Assembly: GCF_008831285.2 (NCBI RefSeq)
Contig: NC_045142.1
Span: 26,921,876-26,985,875, forward strand
Direction of reading: 5' to 3'
Source: Nymphaea colorata
Lineage: Eukaryota > Streptophyta > Magnoliopsida > Nymphaeales > Nymphaeaceae
Length of the DNA stretch: 64,000 nt
Part shown: positions 12,909 through 50,600 of the stretch, piece after piece
Layout: each line of letters opens with the position of its first letter
How positions within the stretch are numbered: the stretch's first letter is position 1
Notes under the pieces: generated by a model
Database searches by the model: none
What the model saw: the letters and a program-made list of their open reading frames with translations, nothing else
Told to the model about the DNA's origin: nothing
Made by a program: the position numbers and the translations under genes

Positions 12909-13910
12909 TGTCAGAACTCGGAAAGCACCTTCGCCAACGTGCTCCCTCCCTCGCTCTCTGTTCTCAGACGGTCCGAGGAGATGGGAGACGCGGATTTATT
13001 TTTTCTAAAACTGTTGGCAAGCAAGCAGGCACCTCAGCGGCTTATCGTTTCCCAGGCAATCTGAACTCTAACTCGTTGCCATCTATTGTGGAAGAAATCA
13101 CGCAATTGCCATCCCTACAACTTCGGGCCGAGGGGCCTTCGTCATCAGCTTGATTCGGGTCTCAATTTTAAAAATGAACCAAAATTTGGTCCCTTTTTTA
13201 TTGGCATATGTGTTAGCACCGGCCAGGTCTTAAAATAGTTCGTCGCAGGCGCTTTAAGATTAAAAAGAAAGATCAAGTGAATTTTATTTTATTCGGTAAG
13301 GTTGTGCCAATCCAGGGTTGGGCCCAGGCTGGGTGTCGAGCTCGGCTCCAGTCAACTCCGCACGAGTTCAATTAAGGAACCGAACTCAATCACTAACTTT
13401 AGGCTCTACTTGAGGCTAATGAGTCGGAGTCCAGGTCAGGCCAACAAGGTGTTGGGTTTTAGTCGGGTTAGTATGAGTTGAGCTGGGCTTGAATTGGGCC
13501 GTGCAACCCCTAAATTGAAGTAGATTCAGAGGAGGTAAGACGCTGCCCAAACCAAACTTAATCTGCGATCCATCTCTCGACCTAAATAAAAAGCAGTAGC
13601 AAGTGGGAGGTGGACGGTGGCATTTATGTAATCATTTCTCGAGAGGGCGTCCAGTTTGGGATGATCGAAGAACAGAGAAGCTGAAACCTTATCCACAGGC
13701 AGAGAACCTCTAATCGGCCTAAACCCCGGCGAAAGAATGGGGGGGGGGAAGATGTGACTTTTTTCCGGCACGTTGGCCGGAGAGGAATGAAACAAGGACA
13801 AACTACCTATTAAAACAGGATACCGTCATTTAAATGAATTAATAAAATTAGATCGTTGTCTTTATGAGCAACAAAAACCAAAGAGAAAATGAGAAATCGA
13901 CGGCCGGCGG

Positions 13911-13911
<1 letters not shown>

Positions 13912-13942
<31 letters not shown>
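13912..13942. repeat. Poly-T tract (31 T)
   Basis: An uninterrupted run of T. It could be the poly-A tail relic of a minus-strand retrosequence or simple slippage. No adjacent coding remnant was recognised. Confidence 0.9.
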
Positions 13943-13945
<3 letters not shown>

Positions 13946-14684
13946 GCTTTAACTGCTACCAAGTAAAGGAGAAATGTGGCTTCCACAAAATGACGGGACC
14001 TTGCGTTCGTAAAAAATGAGAGAGTAAATATGACAACGTGTTAAAGTTCTTATGAGATCTGCTCTGGAAGACATAGATAGCTTTTTGGTATATGATGCAA
14101 AAAAATAGTTGTTTGATCAAAGCGTAAGCTTTGTGGCAAATAATTAAAAAAAAAATATTGACAAACAAATTGTAACGGAAATTTAATTTTTAATTACTTC
14201 AAAAAATAAGAAGTTTGGCTCATAATAAAAGAAATATTAACAAACAAAATATAACGGAGAACTAATTTTCCTATTCAATTTAATCCCCATTATGCCGTAT
14301 TTATCAAGAGTTTATGATCTGAGCGTGTGCTTAGAAAAGTTTGATAAGAAAAAGGAGCAACTCTCATTGTCTTACTTTTGCATCCAGGTTTGGCATGAAA
14401 TTGTTTGAATACGTGTTAAATTCAGTTCGGGATTGTCCCGGAAAAAATGAATTCGTCAGCCACATATCAAATCCATTTCCGAATATGAGTCTCAATGATA
14501 TGGAATGGATTAAGACTGCATTACAATCAAAATGTTTATGTCTATTAGACATTGCATCTAATTACTATAACATTCTGATCCAAATACAAATTAATGTGTC
14601 ACGGGAAAGCTTTTTGAATTTGATATAGATCTGAAGAATGAGATATAAATGCAAATTACCCTTTTGTGTAAATGCTGGAATTGC

Positions 14685-14735
<51 letters not shown>
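14685..14735. repeat. Compound (TA)n(GA)n microsatellite
   Basis: About 14 TA units run directly into about 12 GA units. This is a compound dinucleotide array of the kind common in plant intergenic DNA. Confidence 0.95.
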
Positions 14736-16550
14736 CAACATAGTTTTACAAATACACTGTCTTTGTCTTTTATCTATCCTATCTACTTATATGAAAGCCT
14801 AATTCCGCCATCCTAGTAAGATGCCATAAATTGTGCAATGAAGTTGTTTGGTATTTCGAGATTTCATTGAATGCAATCTTAACTACGAACTATTCTTCCC
14901 CTCTTGCTTATTCCCAAAGAAAGAAAAGGTAGAACTTGATGAAGTGCGTACGAATCTGCGTAGCGATGATTCGCCATTAAAGGCGCCAGTGTATTTTCTA
15001 TTCCCAACAATCGATTGATAGAGAAGTAAAACAGCAAAAAATCCTATGAGTTCATGAGTTGCTTTCACCTCTCTTTCTAGATCTCTCATCCTCCTCCCCT
15101 AATGAAACTCCAAATTTCTCTTTTTTCAATCATCACTGTGCAATTTGCTCTGGGGTTTCAAGCTAATAAACTCTCAGCACTTGAGAATCTACTCCCTCTC
15201 TAAAAGAGAACAATCTTCTTCTGCTTTTTAAGTGAGAAACAGAACTTGGTAGAGGAGGCTCTCTCTAGTTCCATTCTTTCTCTCGTCCAAATCGACTCCA
15301 ATGTACACAATTTAGTCCATCCCAAAAATAAATGATTCCAAAGTCGGATCGAGCATTGAATTCCGGCATGCAAGTTGACTCCATGTAGAGCTGCCTAGTC
15401 CAAACCCACATGTGCCTTCACTAATTTGTTGTTTTGAAGATTTCATTCACTTCTTCTTCCATCTCCAACTCATCTCATAAAGTGCGAATCTACGCAAGAT
15501 GATATCAACGATCCATCAGTAAAGACGGCAATGTATTTTCCATCGCTCGTGATCTGCCATTAAAGACGATTACAGTATTTTCCATTGCCAAAGTCATCGC
15601 CGACGGAAAAGGAAATAAAAAAACTAAAACTTGGCAACAAGAGCTCGTCCGAGAAGCAGGATAAAGAGAGATTATACATCCAATCGCCTCGTATCTGCAA
15701 TCTGCGTATCTACTTTGGTAGAAAACTTCAGGTCTGCAAATGAGCCTTAAAGGTCGGAGAAAACAAAGCGAAAAAGTAAAAGGCCCACAACGTCACGATT
15801 GCTTTTCATCTGGAGACTCGCTGCCCCCTTCCCTCCATTAATGCGAAATGGCTGTGGGCAACGAGTAAGTTGCTCGCATTCGCCACTGTCACCGGCGTCT
15901 CCGTCCCATTGTTTAATTCAATTTCCCTACTATTAAGACTCGTACTAATGGCAGTGTTGACCTGAAACGCAGACATCAACCAACCAACACACGCAAACGA
16001 AACGCCAACGCGGCATAGAGTAATATTGCTCAGTTGGACATCTAACTTATCCCCTAGGTGGAAGATCAAAAAAAGAATTAAAAGAGAATCTTAAGAGAAT
16101 TAGAAGGGAAAGATTTAGACCAGGAATTACAGAAAAAAACTTCTGCCAAGTTTAGATGGTGTAACAGTATAACAGAATGATCACGTAAAGTATCTATGAG
16201 ATAGAGTGACATCAAAAGTAACAAGTAATAACCTTTAATACATGGTATTTGCAGTAAAGAAGGAGAAAAAGATCACAAACCAGGAATTACAATGAAAAAC
16301 CAAACTAGCTGCCAAGTTTAGATGCTGTAACATGTGACACCAAAAGTGAGGGCCTTAAACCCATGTTTTTTGCAGCAAAGAAGAAGGGGAAGAAAAATAA
16401 AATCAAAAGCTGCCAACTCTAGAATAATTTCGTCCCTGTTTCTCATTTTCTTTTCTTCCCCTGTTCTAATGTGTTGGTAGGATGGAGCGACCAATTCTAA
16501 CTCAAATAAATAACTGACAGAGAGCACAGGTGTCGTGAGAAGGTGTGTAG

Positions 16551-17189
16551 CTAGAGTTTCGTGTCGAAGATGCACTTCTGGCTCTCGATTGTCATGTTGC
16601 GCGTGTTTATGGCGATTTGGCAGATGGCGGAGGAGACGACGTGGCGGCGAAAGACGCCGAGGATGGTGACCCTGCCGGGAATGGTCGACCGGCTCTCGAT
16701 GTTCATCACGCCGGAGAATACCTCGCCGATGAAGGCCAAGTTGGTGATCACTCTGTCAGCGTCGATCGTGACCCTGGTGCCGAAAGTCTCGGAGCCATCG
16801 GCGGGGATAAGTCCCGGCATGATGTCCACATCTCCGATCTGGATGCCGTGGAAAAAGAGGAGGCTGGAGCCCTCGTCGTGCCTGAAGCTGGCGCGGTTGG
16901 GGTTGTGGACTAGCAGCTGGGTATAGAGGGTGATGTTGAGCTGCAAGCGGAGCTGCGGAAAGCTGATGGTGGTGGCGAAGCCCTCCACGGAGGAGGACAC
17001 CACCTTGGTGGTCGGGTCCTTCACCTTGAAGACGGTGAGCGCGAGGATGAGGATGATGAGGGCGAGGAGCAACAGGACGGCGGCCACGCAGCTGCAGCAG
17101 TAGCACCTTCGCCGTTTCTTCCGCCTGTCGTCCGGCGGAGCCTTCCCCCCTGTCTGCCCGACTTCGGTCATCATCTCTCTCCTCCCCAC
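16551..17189 (-). CDS. LEA_2 / NHL-family membrane protein (At1g64065-like)
   Basis: A single exon of 212 aa on the minus strand. Residues about 1-28 are polar and basic (KKRRR). Residues about 29-54 form one Cys/Leu/Ile-rich transmembrane helix (YCCSCVAAVLLLLALIILIL). The rest is the extracytoplasmic LEA_2 beta-sandwich: VKDPTTKVVSSSVEG, the LLVHNPNRASFRHDEGSS strand (the conserved N-P-N region), IGDVDIMPGLIPADGS, and the end RVTILGVFRRHVVSSAICQI with an NxTIxxQKC tail. NDR1/HIN1-like proteins sit in the plasma membrane or ER and are linked to defence and abiotic stress, but the molecular role of this subgroup is unknown. The first Met (17189) is used; Mets at 17174 or 17171 would remove only five or six residues. 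The coding bases are GC-rich compared with the flanks. Confidence 0.9.
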   Translation of the reverse strand: MGRREMMTEVGQTGGKAPPDDRRKKRRRCYCCSCVAAVLLLLALIILILALTVFKVKDPTTKVVSSSVEGFATTISFPQLRLQLNITLYTQLLVHNPNRASFRHDEGSSLLFFHGIQIGDVDIMPGLIPADGSETFGTRVTIDADRVITNLAFIGEVFSGVMNIESRSTIPGRVTILGVFRRHVVSSAICQIAINTRNMTIESQKCIFDTKL

Positions 17190-19969
17190 CGTTGCTCTGA
17201 AGCTCTCTTCGCCTTTTATGGGTGAAGAGTTACGAGGGAAGAAGTATCGCCGTCTCGTCCTAGCTCTGCTAAATGTGGTTTTCCGGGATGAGCCCTGGGC
17301 TCGCTGTCGCTGTGGTGGGTCTAATGCTGACTCTGGACATAGCAGTGAGTTTTAATATGACCTGTCTGTCTACACGAACCGTGTAGTTGGGAGTTGCGAG
17401 CTGAAGGTTGTTAGCATTCATTGTTCAAGAGACTCGTGAACGACAACAAACAGTGATGTTGATCGGAAACGTTCTTAATTTCTATGTTGATTGATAACGT
17501 TTTTGATTTCTATAATCAAACTTGAAGCCCACTGTGAGGAGTGGGGTCGTGTTAAGATATTATCTCATTTAATTTAATCCATACGACTGGCAAATGAATC
17601 GGAGGATTAGAGATGTCAAAAGATGGTAGATGGTATTCTAATTGCAGATAAATGTTCACATATTTGGATTCAGTTTCTTTCCAAATACAAATAAAGAATG
17701 AATCTGATGTTTAAATTCATAAGAACAAATCGATTTGACTTTTAAATACACAACCAAATCCATGTTACATTATGATATGCTAGAGAGAGCCTACTTTCCT
17801 ATGAAATCGGAGTGGGGGTATGTTAAGAATCTACTTTAAAATGTAAGGGTAGCAAGCTAGAATATTCGGTTTTAAAAAAAAAATCCAAAACCAAATACGA
17901 AGCCAATCGGACATTTATCTGAAACTGAATCCTGATCACAACTTGATTCGATGTCATTTCTTAAAATCTGAATCCATCTGATTTCTTAATCATACGTTAA
18001 TTTTTTTGCAATATCTAACTTTCCTTTTTTTTTTCTTCTTCTTCTTCCATGAACCGGAACTTGGATTCTCCATTTCATCGTGCTTTCCGCCGGATGTTCT
18101 AGAGATGAAACAGAGTCCAACTTGTTCGTTCATCTTTTTTTGAGGAGTTCAAAATATGCTATAGTGAAGGTACACTGTTCAATCAAGCGTCGTCCTTGTA
18201 TCATATTGGCACAGACTTCAGGTAGAGCAGGTTCTTGTGACATTCTCCAAGTTCTGTTGTCAAAGAGTGACAATAATCAACACTTTGACGACTACGACAT
18301 CACGCTGCCGTCCGCGGTCGGAACACGGCATCAAGATTCAAGAAATGGGACGTTAGATTTGCCGCCCAAGGGAGAAGACACTGGAGATGTCATCGGAAAA
18401 GCACAAACGGATTTACATTGAGAACTCAGCATTTCTGTTTCCGTTTCCATGAGTCAGGATTTGAAAAATCTGCTCTACACACCATCCTTTCCTTTCCTTT
18501 TCAAACAAGGTATAGTTTCATTCACCGTGGAAAGCCTCATCCCCTTCTCCCATTTCTACATGAAAAACAACAGGGGACAGATCTAGTTCAATTTTGAGAT
18601 CGGAAGCTGTCTCCTTCCCTGGGCAATCAAGAAATTGCAGTATCTTGCATAGGCTAGCTCTGGTATTGTTCGACAATCTGTGGAAGGCACGCAACCCTAG
18701 CTTCAAGTGCTTTAAAGATAACCACTTAAAACGCGTGGAACTTGGTTCATTCGTGTCGGGCTGTGCCATGGGAGAAAAAGAGAAAATACCATCAATCACT
18801 TGAATCTGAAAGCTGAAGAGAAGTCTGATCACTGCACGCCAACGTATTCCAATATTCTTTTCCTCAAATCAGACCATGTCAAAAATGGGGAGCAAGAAGT
18901 CATAGTCATAGTCCAAATACATGCAACGACAATACAAAATCAGGCTTCGTGTCTTGAGAAATATATGGTTCATTCTAGTTGGACTTGACCCATTTTGATA
19001 TCCTGCTCGAATGTCGTAGAAAAATTGATAGGTAAACGAACTTCAAGTTGATCAAAGAACTAGGGTCTTTAAAGCAGATTCATATGGTCCTGGCCTTAGA
19101 ATTGCCGATCAATTTGGCTAATTAAAGAAACAACATGAAGCGCATGACAACAACGTTACCCAACTGCGTGACACCTACCACCTGTAAAACCCCTTTTAAA
19201 GATGGTATCTTGTACAAAGATTACTTCCTTGCAGAAGACTAAAAAGATGGTAGGGTCGAACGTAGCCCCGATTTGGATGAATATTTTCTCCATTTTCCCT
19301 ATGTCGAACTTGTTTTTGATCCGACATTCAATGCACTTTACGCTATCGAATTTGATTGGTTTGCCAGTCTGGTTAATAGATCCTGAGACGACTCCCATGG
19401 TTGCCAAGCCCTTTTGATCATGAGCTCAAACTTGAACCGTGGGTCTTTACCGAAACGAAGATGGCACGAGGCCTTCGGCCAAAATCTGGGCACGAGATTT
19501 TTCCGTCGTGGAGAAGAAAATGTGATCGAGGAAGTCGAGTGAAACGGGAGAGGCATCAAAAGACATGGGCATCGACCCTTGTGTTTCCTTCTCCATTTGG
19601 AAACAAGAGGCGAGCAGGCTTCTACCAGTCAACGTTTCCGATCGTGGGGCCGAGGCCCATGCTCATACAGAACGGGAAGAAAATGGGGGCAAGGTGAAAA
19701 TTCTTCTGTTGGTCCTTACCTCTCACAGTCTCACGTAGTCCCTCGTCCTTGGACACGCTGCCCCGGACACCCAGCTCCATTTACCACTGGGATAGATGAT
19801 AGAAGAGAATTTTGCAGTATCCTAGAATAGAATTCTATTCGTGGGCTTGTAGTTGCTGTTCCGGTGTCTCCTTCTTGGGTTCTGGAGGCGGAGTGCGGGC
19901 GAGCGAGGGAGCGTGGCGCCGCCGGAAGACGGTAAAAGGTGGGACTGGGGAGGGGAGGGGAGGGGCGTG
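17190..19969. other. Intergenic region between divergent genes (NHL and MED33)
   Basis: Divergent promoter space. The NHL promoter lies next to 17190. The last 130 bases, GC-rich with a (GGGGA)n stretch at 19947-19965, are the likely MED33 5' leader. Between them are short frames with no recognisable motif (18080-18421 plus, 18518-18832 minus, 19401-19697 plus) and T/TTC-rich runs near 18000-18045. None is strong enough to call a gene. Confidence 0.5.
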
Positions 19970-45770
<25,801 letters not shown>

Positions 45771-48700
45771 GTAGCTGTTGGAACTAGTTTGTTAGCAGAA
45801 CTTGCCCATTTTTGCGAAACCAGGGAGACTAATCTGGAGAAGACATTCTGCAGCTTTGAGGCGTTACTGTAGGTCATTGAAGAGGAGATAATAATGTTAG
45901 GGACATGTTGGTATTTTTCAAGGGAAAATTGCTTTGGGCATAGAAAATCGAGTTAACAGATTGTGTACAGTTCATGATCATACTGATAAATCCAATGTGA
46001 AGAAATATGAGACAGAACCCTAGTACCTGGTGCTGGGCACGCGATTTGTATATTCTTCCTTAGGTTCAATGTCTTGCTGTCAAAAACACTAATAGGTTAG
46101 GTAAACAAATGAGTTACGAAAATTAGAATGAATACACATTGTTCTATTGAATATGCACAGAGCTCTGCACGCCTAGGCCGGTTGGCCATGACCTCCTTGA
46201 GTATGACACAAGTTCCTAACTAGTTTTCTAAGCGCCTTATTTTTCGATGAAACCAATTTAGTGAGTTCATCACGACTACTAATAGGCATCAAAGTAGTAG
46301 CAGCCCCTTGGCTTCATGCATGACTTTGGCGGGATATTTGTGGGTGGATAAGCACAAATTGTTCAATGTTTTTTCCGTTGCTTCGTGACACCAGGTATAA
46401 CTTGAATATGATATTGGAGGCGACTTGACACTTGAAAGTAATAATTCTTACATGTTAAACGTGATCCAAATGCTCAATCCCTTCAGGAAATTGGTTATAT
46501 GAATGTTTATACTATGTGCGGTTGTATATGCAGTTAAGTGACGCATATTTGCTTAATTTAAGGTCTTAGCAAACAGTATAACTTTTTGTCGTCCAATCCT
46601 CAAAGGTGTGTGTTTTGTGTGTGTGTGTAATGTCAAACCACTTAGGTAAGGGACAAAAATCAGACCTATTAAAAATAATTATTAAAATGTATTTTTATGA
46701 AAAGCATAACTGAGGTAATCATTTCTTGACTTTATTCGTGTTTTCTTAATAATCAGAACATGAACAGTTCTCACAACATTAAGCTTTTGATGGTAGAAAA
46801 ATCTTTTTTTTTTTTACAAAAATAACTTGAATTAAAGCACGATTTATATTGAATTATTATTTATGAACATATTAGGATATTCGCATTTTATTTACAATTT
46901 CTTGACACAAAATTAAGAGGTCTGGTCTTTGCTTCTTACCTTAAGGGTTTGGTACTTACCAATTTCTCATATATAGGAATTTGGGGGTTGTGGGGGGTGT
47001 TTAAACAGAAATGCATGCTTTCCTCTCCAAACTTTCTCGGGTTTATTCGGGGATTAATTGATGTGAATATGGATCGAACTATGAAACAAAAGAAAATTAC
47101 TACTTTGACAGCTTGAACTTTTTGTCTGAACTCTTTACATTTTCTCTTTCTTCTCATTTAAGTTCCCTTATTTGTTAAAGCCGATGCACGTATATAACAT
47201 ATGATCGTGTAAATAGCAAATAATCACACGCATACACCACCAAGAAAATTTCTGATGCATCTCTGTCCTCTTGAGAACATATGATTCCTCTTTATGACCT
47301 TCAGCTCTTATTATTCTCATTACTTCACTTTGCTATTCCTAATGTTCCAGTGATGGTCCTTTCACGTTGTTTTTGCTTATGCTGTGATAGCCAAGTTAGG
47401 AATGCGTTCAGATAATCTCGATGTGTGGGTTCTCTAGAGCCGATATGCAACAAACGGTAGCAAACGGACATTAAGCCCCTGATATATTTAATACCGCCAC
47501 CTCGACAGCAAACATGTTGATTATTTGCAGAACGTTTTCTCGGCTTTTCTGTTCTCCTCTTAGAAAGAGTAACGGCAAGCGTGGCAGCACAGGGCCGCCG
47601 AGCAATCACAGTGTTTGGCATGATGCAATTATAAACTGGACTACCTGTGGCGAGTCTACCACATTAGGAGGGACCGCTTAAATAGAGGTCCCTCTTACCA
47701 ATCAGTAATTTACTGCTGCAAACCGACTTGTGGATGTCGCCAATTCGTGTCATTTTGCAGAACCCAAGAGCAGAGAGAGGGAGAGAGAACCTTTATGATT
47801 AAACTTCAGGAGGGAGAGACGAAGTTGCTTACACAGAAGCTGAACTTGTCTGGCTCCATTGACCGTTTCACTAACATTGCACATGGGGTCATCGAATTAC
47901 TCCTACTTTAGCTATCCCAGGAACTAGATTGCTTCGCTTCTTCTCCTCCTTCCTGTTCTTTTGCTATATATATTTTTCTATATTAGAATATTCTCTCAGT
48001 TGCACATTTTAGGTGAGGAAGGTGGAGGGGGGCATGCATGGATTCCCTGATTAAGAGCACAGATCTTGATCCACTGCTGCACCCCATGTTGGTTCCATTT
48101 GCCACCTGTAACTGCAACCTTACACTTGATGTGTCAGTGACCATATGAAAATTCTGCAAGAGAATCTGCTGGCAACTTAGACTTGAGGGTAAAGCTACGC
48201 TTTCCCAAGCAACAACCACCGGTGGTTCCAACCTTAGCTTGGACACCACTTCCCATCATTACTACATATGACTCTTTCCCTTTCATCTAAATATACATTA
48301 TTAAAAACAGACACATAAAGGAACTTTTACGTTACTCTGCAAAAAGGTTATAGAGCATATATAATCTTACCAGTTCCTGTCCGTCATTTGTATTATTAGG
48401 GAGAGAAAGCTTTCGTAGTTTGTCAGCTTTCTGCAGAAGCAATTTAAAACGGAAGCGGCAGTGCAGATGCCTTCGTTTACCACAGTATGTGATCAGTGCC
48501 GTATCATGGCAGTCCGAACCGCAGCAGGTTGGCCATGACCCCTTGAAGCAAAACCACAAAGTTTTCCCCCTTCACTAACAGTACGAGGTGAATCAAGATC
48601 ATAACATATAAAATATCGATCATGAAAAGTTTCGTCCGTTCGTTATCTCTTTCTAGGATACCATCAATTTAAACAGACCAAATCCGTGACTCACCCTCAC

Positions 48701-49297
48701 AAAGCAGAACGTGGGTATGATCATTTTGTCCGGTAAAAGATAAAACATCTAACCTCTTCCTCAGTAAGGGAGACAATGGTACTGATTATGCTCTCTCAAG
48801 CTGAGCTAGAACTTACTTTGTGGGATCAAGGTCGGAGGTTGACCCATTAATGGCGAAGACAAAGAGCTCCAGCTAGGGGTCCTGCCGTGGAACATGGTCC
48901 AGCTCGCCGCTGGTCAAACAAACCATGTGATCTGTGGCCTTGGGGTTAAAGGGAAGCAGGTGTATACCTTTAATGAGCATTATAAAGTCACTTCACTGCC
49001 ATGTCCTTAGCTCACCTGCAACATTCTCCTCTAGACAACCAGTAGCCCATGTTCTAGAGATCGGGGATAAAAAATATCGACTTCAACTGATTAGCAGCAG
49101 GACGGCCAATGAACTCCTGCGTTAACTGATTCCAATTTTTAACAATTTTAGGTGTAACATATGCTTTTTCTAGAAATGCAAGGGGGTGAGATGCTACCTG
49201 CTCATGTGGGGTCTCTCTACCAGACCATGTGGGTCGCCAAAAGTCCACTTCCCAACCCTTTTCCCCGTTCCCACTTAGCATTTTTGCTTGGCGTAAT

Positions 49298-49336
<39 letters not shown>

Positions 49337-50600
49337 GATTAGTTGTTGCATCCCTTTTTGTTTTCTCCCAGCACTGGCATTTATTATGGTGTGCACATGA
49401 ACAGGACCGGTCTTCTCCACTACAACCCCTTCACATGGTGAAGCAGGTCATTTGTGTTCGGGCCCAGAGCATTTAGATGTCCAAAGAGACGAAAACACCC
49501 TAAAATATTTCCCTATATAACACCAAAAGAGAGTGTCAGTAAATGTAAATGAGTCCGCTCATACAGATAAAATGGGAAAATAGAAAAGCACCTTCTCCTT
49601 GGACGTGCCCTTTACGGGGTCGTACATCTTTTCCTCTATGCGTAGGCTAGAAGGTTGGCTACGTTTTTATCTTTTAGCCTGATTTGTATATACGGAAAGA
49701 GATGTCTTCTTTAATCAAATTTAAAAACGAAATATAATCGTCTTGCCAGGGCATTAATTTGATTATGAGATTCACATATCATGAAGCTTTTGATCGCCTG
49801 TGATGTTAAATGCATGGATCAAGAAATCGGCACAAACTAATTATAGCTTATTAATCTAAGAACCTTAAGTACCCTAGCCCAAGATCCATACATGAGATCT
49901 TCAATCTACTCTCTTATAGGCTGGTTAAAGCTCCAATTTTAGATGCACAGCAAAAATGGTACGAACTTAAATCCGTAGGTTTTAGATCCTAATGATCCAA
50001 GATCAACATAAACGATACATACATAAATCCCCTTTTCCCTTACCATAGATTCGATTTTGTCCTCACAAAATTGAAATTGAAGAGTTTTTTTTTTTTTTGC
50101 TAGAAATCAGGCTAAAACCCTCGGTTTGCTAAGCTCAGGATTTTGGTATGGAGTAACATGGACGAAAATAAAAAGCTATATGCTGATCTGCCAACGAAGC
50201 CTAGTTCATGAACTTTAGAGCAACTTCATCTCCATCAACTCCCAAGTACGACCTGGAAGAATACTGTAAACAGGTCAACAGTAGGAAGACCCATCCAGGA
50301 AATCCTCGAAAGCCGTGCTCGCTTCACCAGTGGCTCAGGGCCAACTCTTTTGCGTTCTTCCATGTCAACAATGGCTACTCTGTAGCTCCGCCAAGGCAAA
50401 TTCCTCCACGAGGGAAATGTGGACTTCATTTTCCAATTCAGCTTGTGAAACCATTTAATTCTTGTCAGGCAGCAGCTGAGCCTGTTACTGCCAAACCACT
50501 ATACATAAATATATATCATATTGCAGTAATTATACAAGTAGCAGACAAATTTGCGGAGGTCTTTCAAATGAATGGCATTTGCTGAACTTGCAAAGAAAGG
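45771..50600. other. Intergenic region downstream of MED33
   Basis: The first several hundred bases are the MED33 3' UTR and flank. Further on the DNA is AT-rich with short frames of no known type. A TA microsatellite lies at 49302-49333. Bases 48853-49000 (+) hold a short reading with a weak RCC1-like look. The 20-base sequence GGTTGGCCATGACC(T)CCTTGA recurs at 46180 and 48527. A frame at 50208-50585 is unrecognised. No gene is called. Confidence 0.5.
49302..49333. repeat. (TA)n microsatellite
   Basis: About 16 TA units without interruption. Confidence 0.95.

Larger units (their letters stand above)
12909..16550. other. Intergenic region: YCF54 promoter, repeats and a microsatellite
   Basis: The first 250 bases hold the YCF54 promoter and 5' leader, which is GC-rich. 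Bases about 13296-13512 are a G/C-rich, palindrome-poor stretch ending GTGCAACCCCTAAA, possibly an eroded inverted-repeat element. A run of 31 T lies at 13912-13942 and a TA/GA microsatellite at 14685-14735. Bases 14940-15760 carry several imperfect copies of a 45-bp sequence. I see no supportable gene. Confidence 0.5.

Noticed and set aside
16617-17106. Plus and second minus frames over the NHL gene
   Set aside because: High GC content leaves other frames open; only the 212-codon minus frame has the transmembrane helix and LEA_2 blocks.
50208-50585. 125-codon plus frame and its opposite minus frame
   Set aside because: Neither strand shows a family motif and base composition does not favour either; not supported as a gene.
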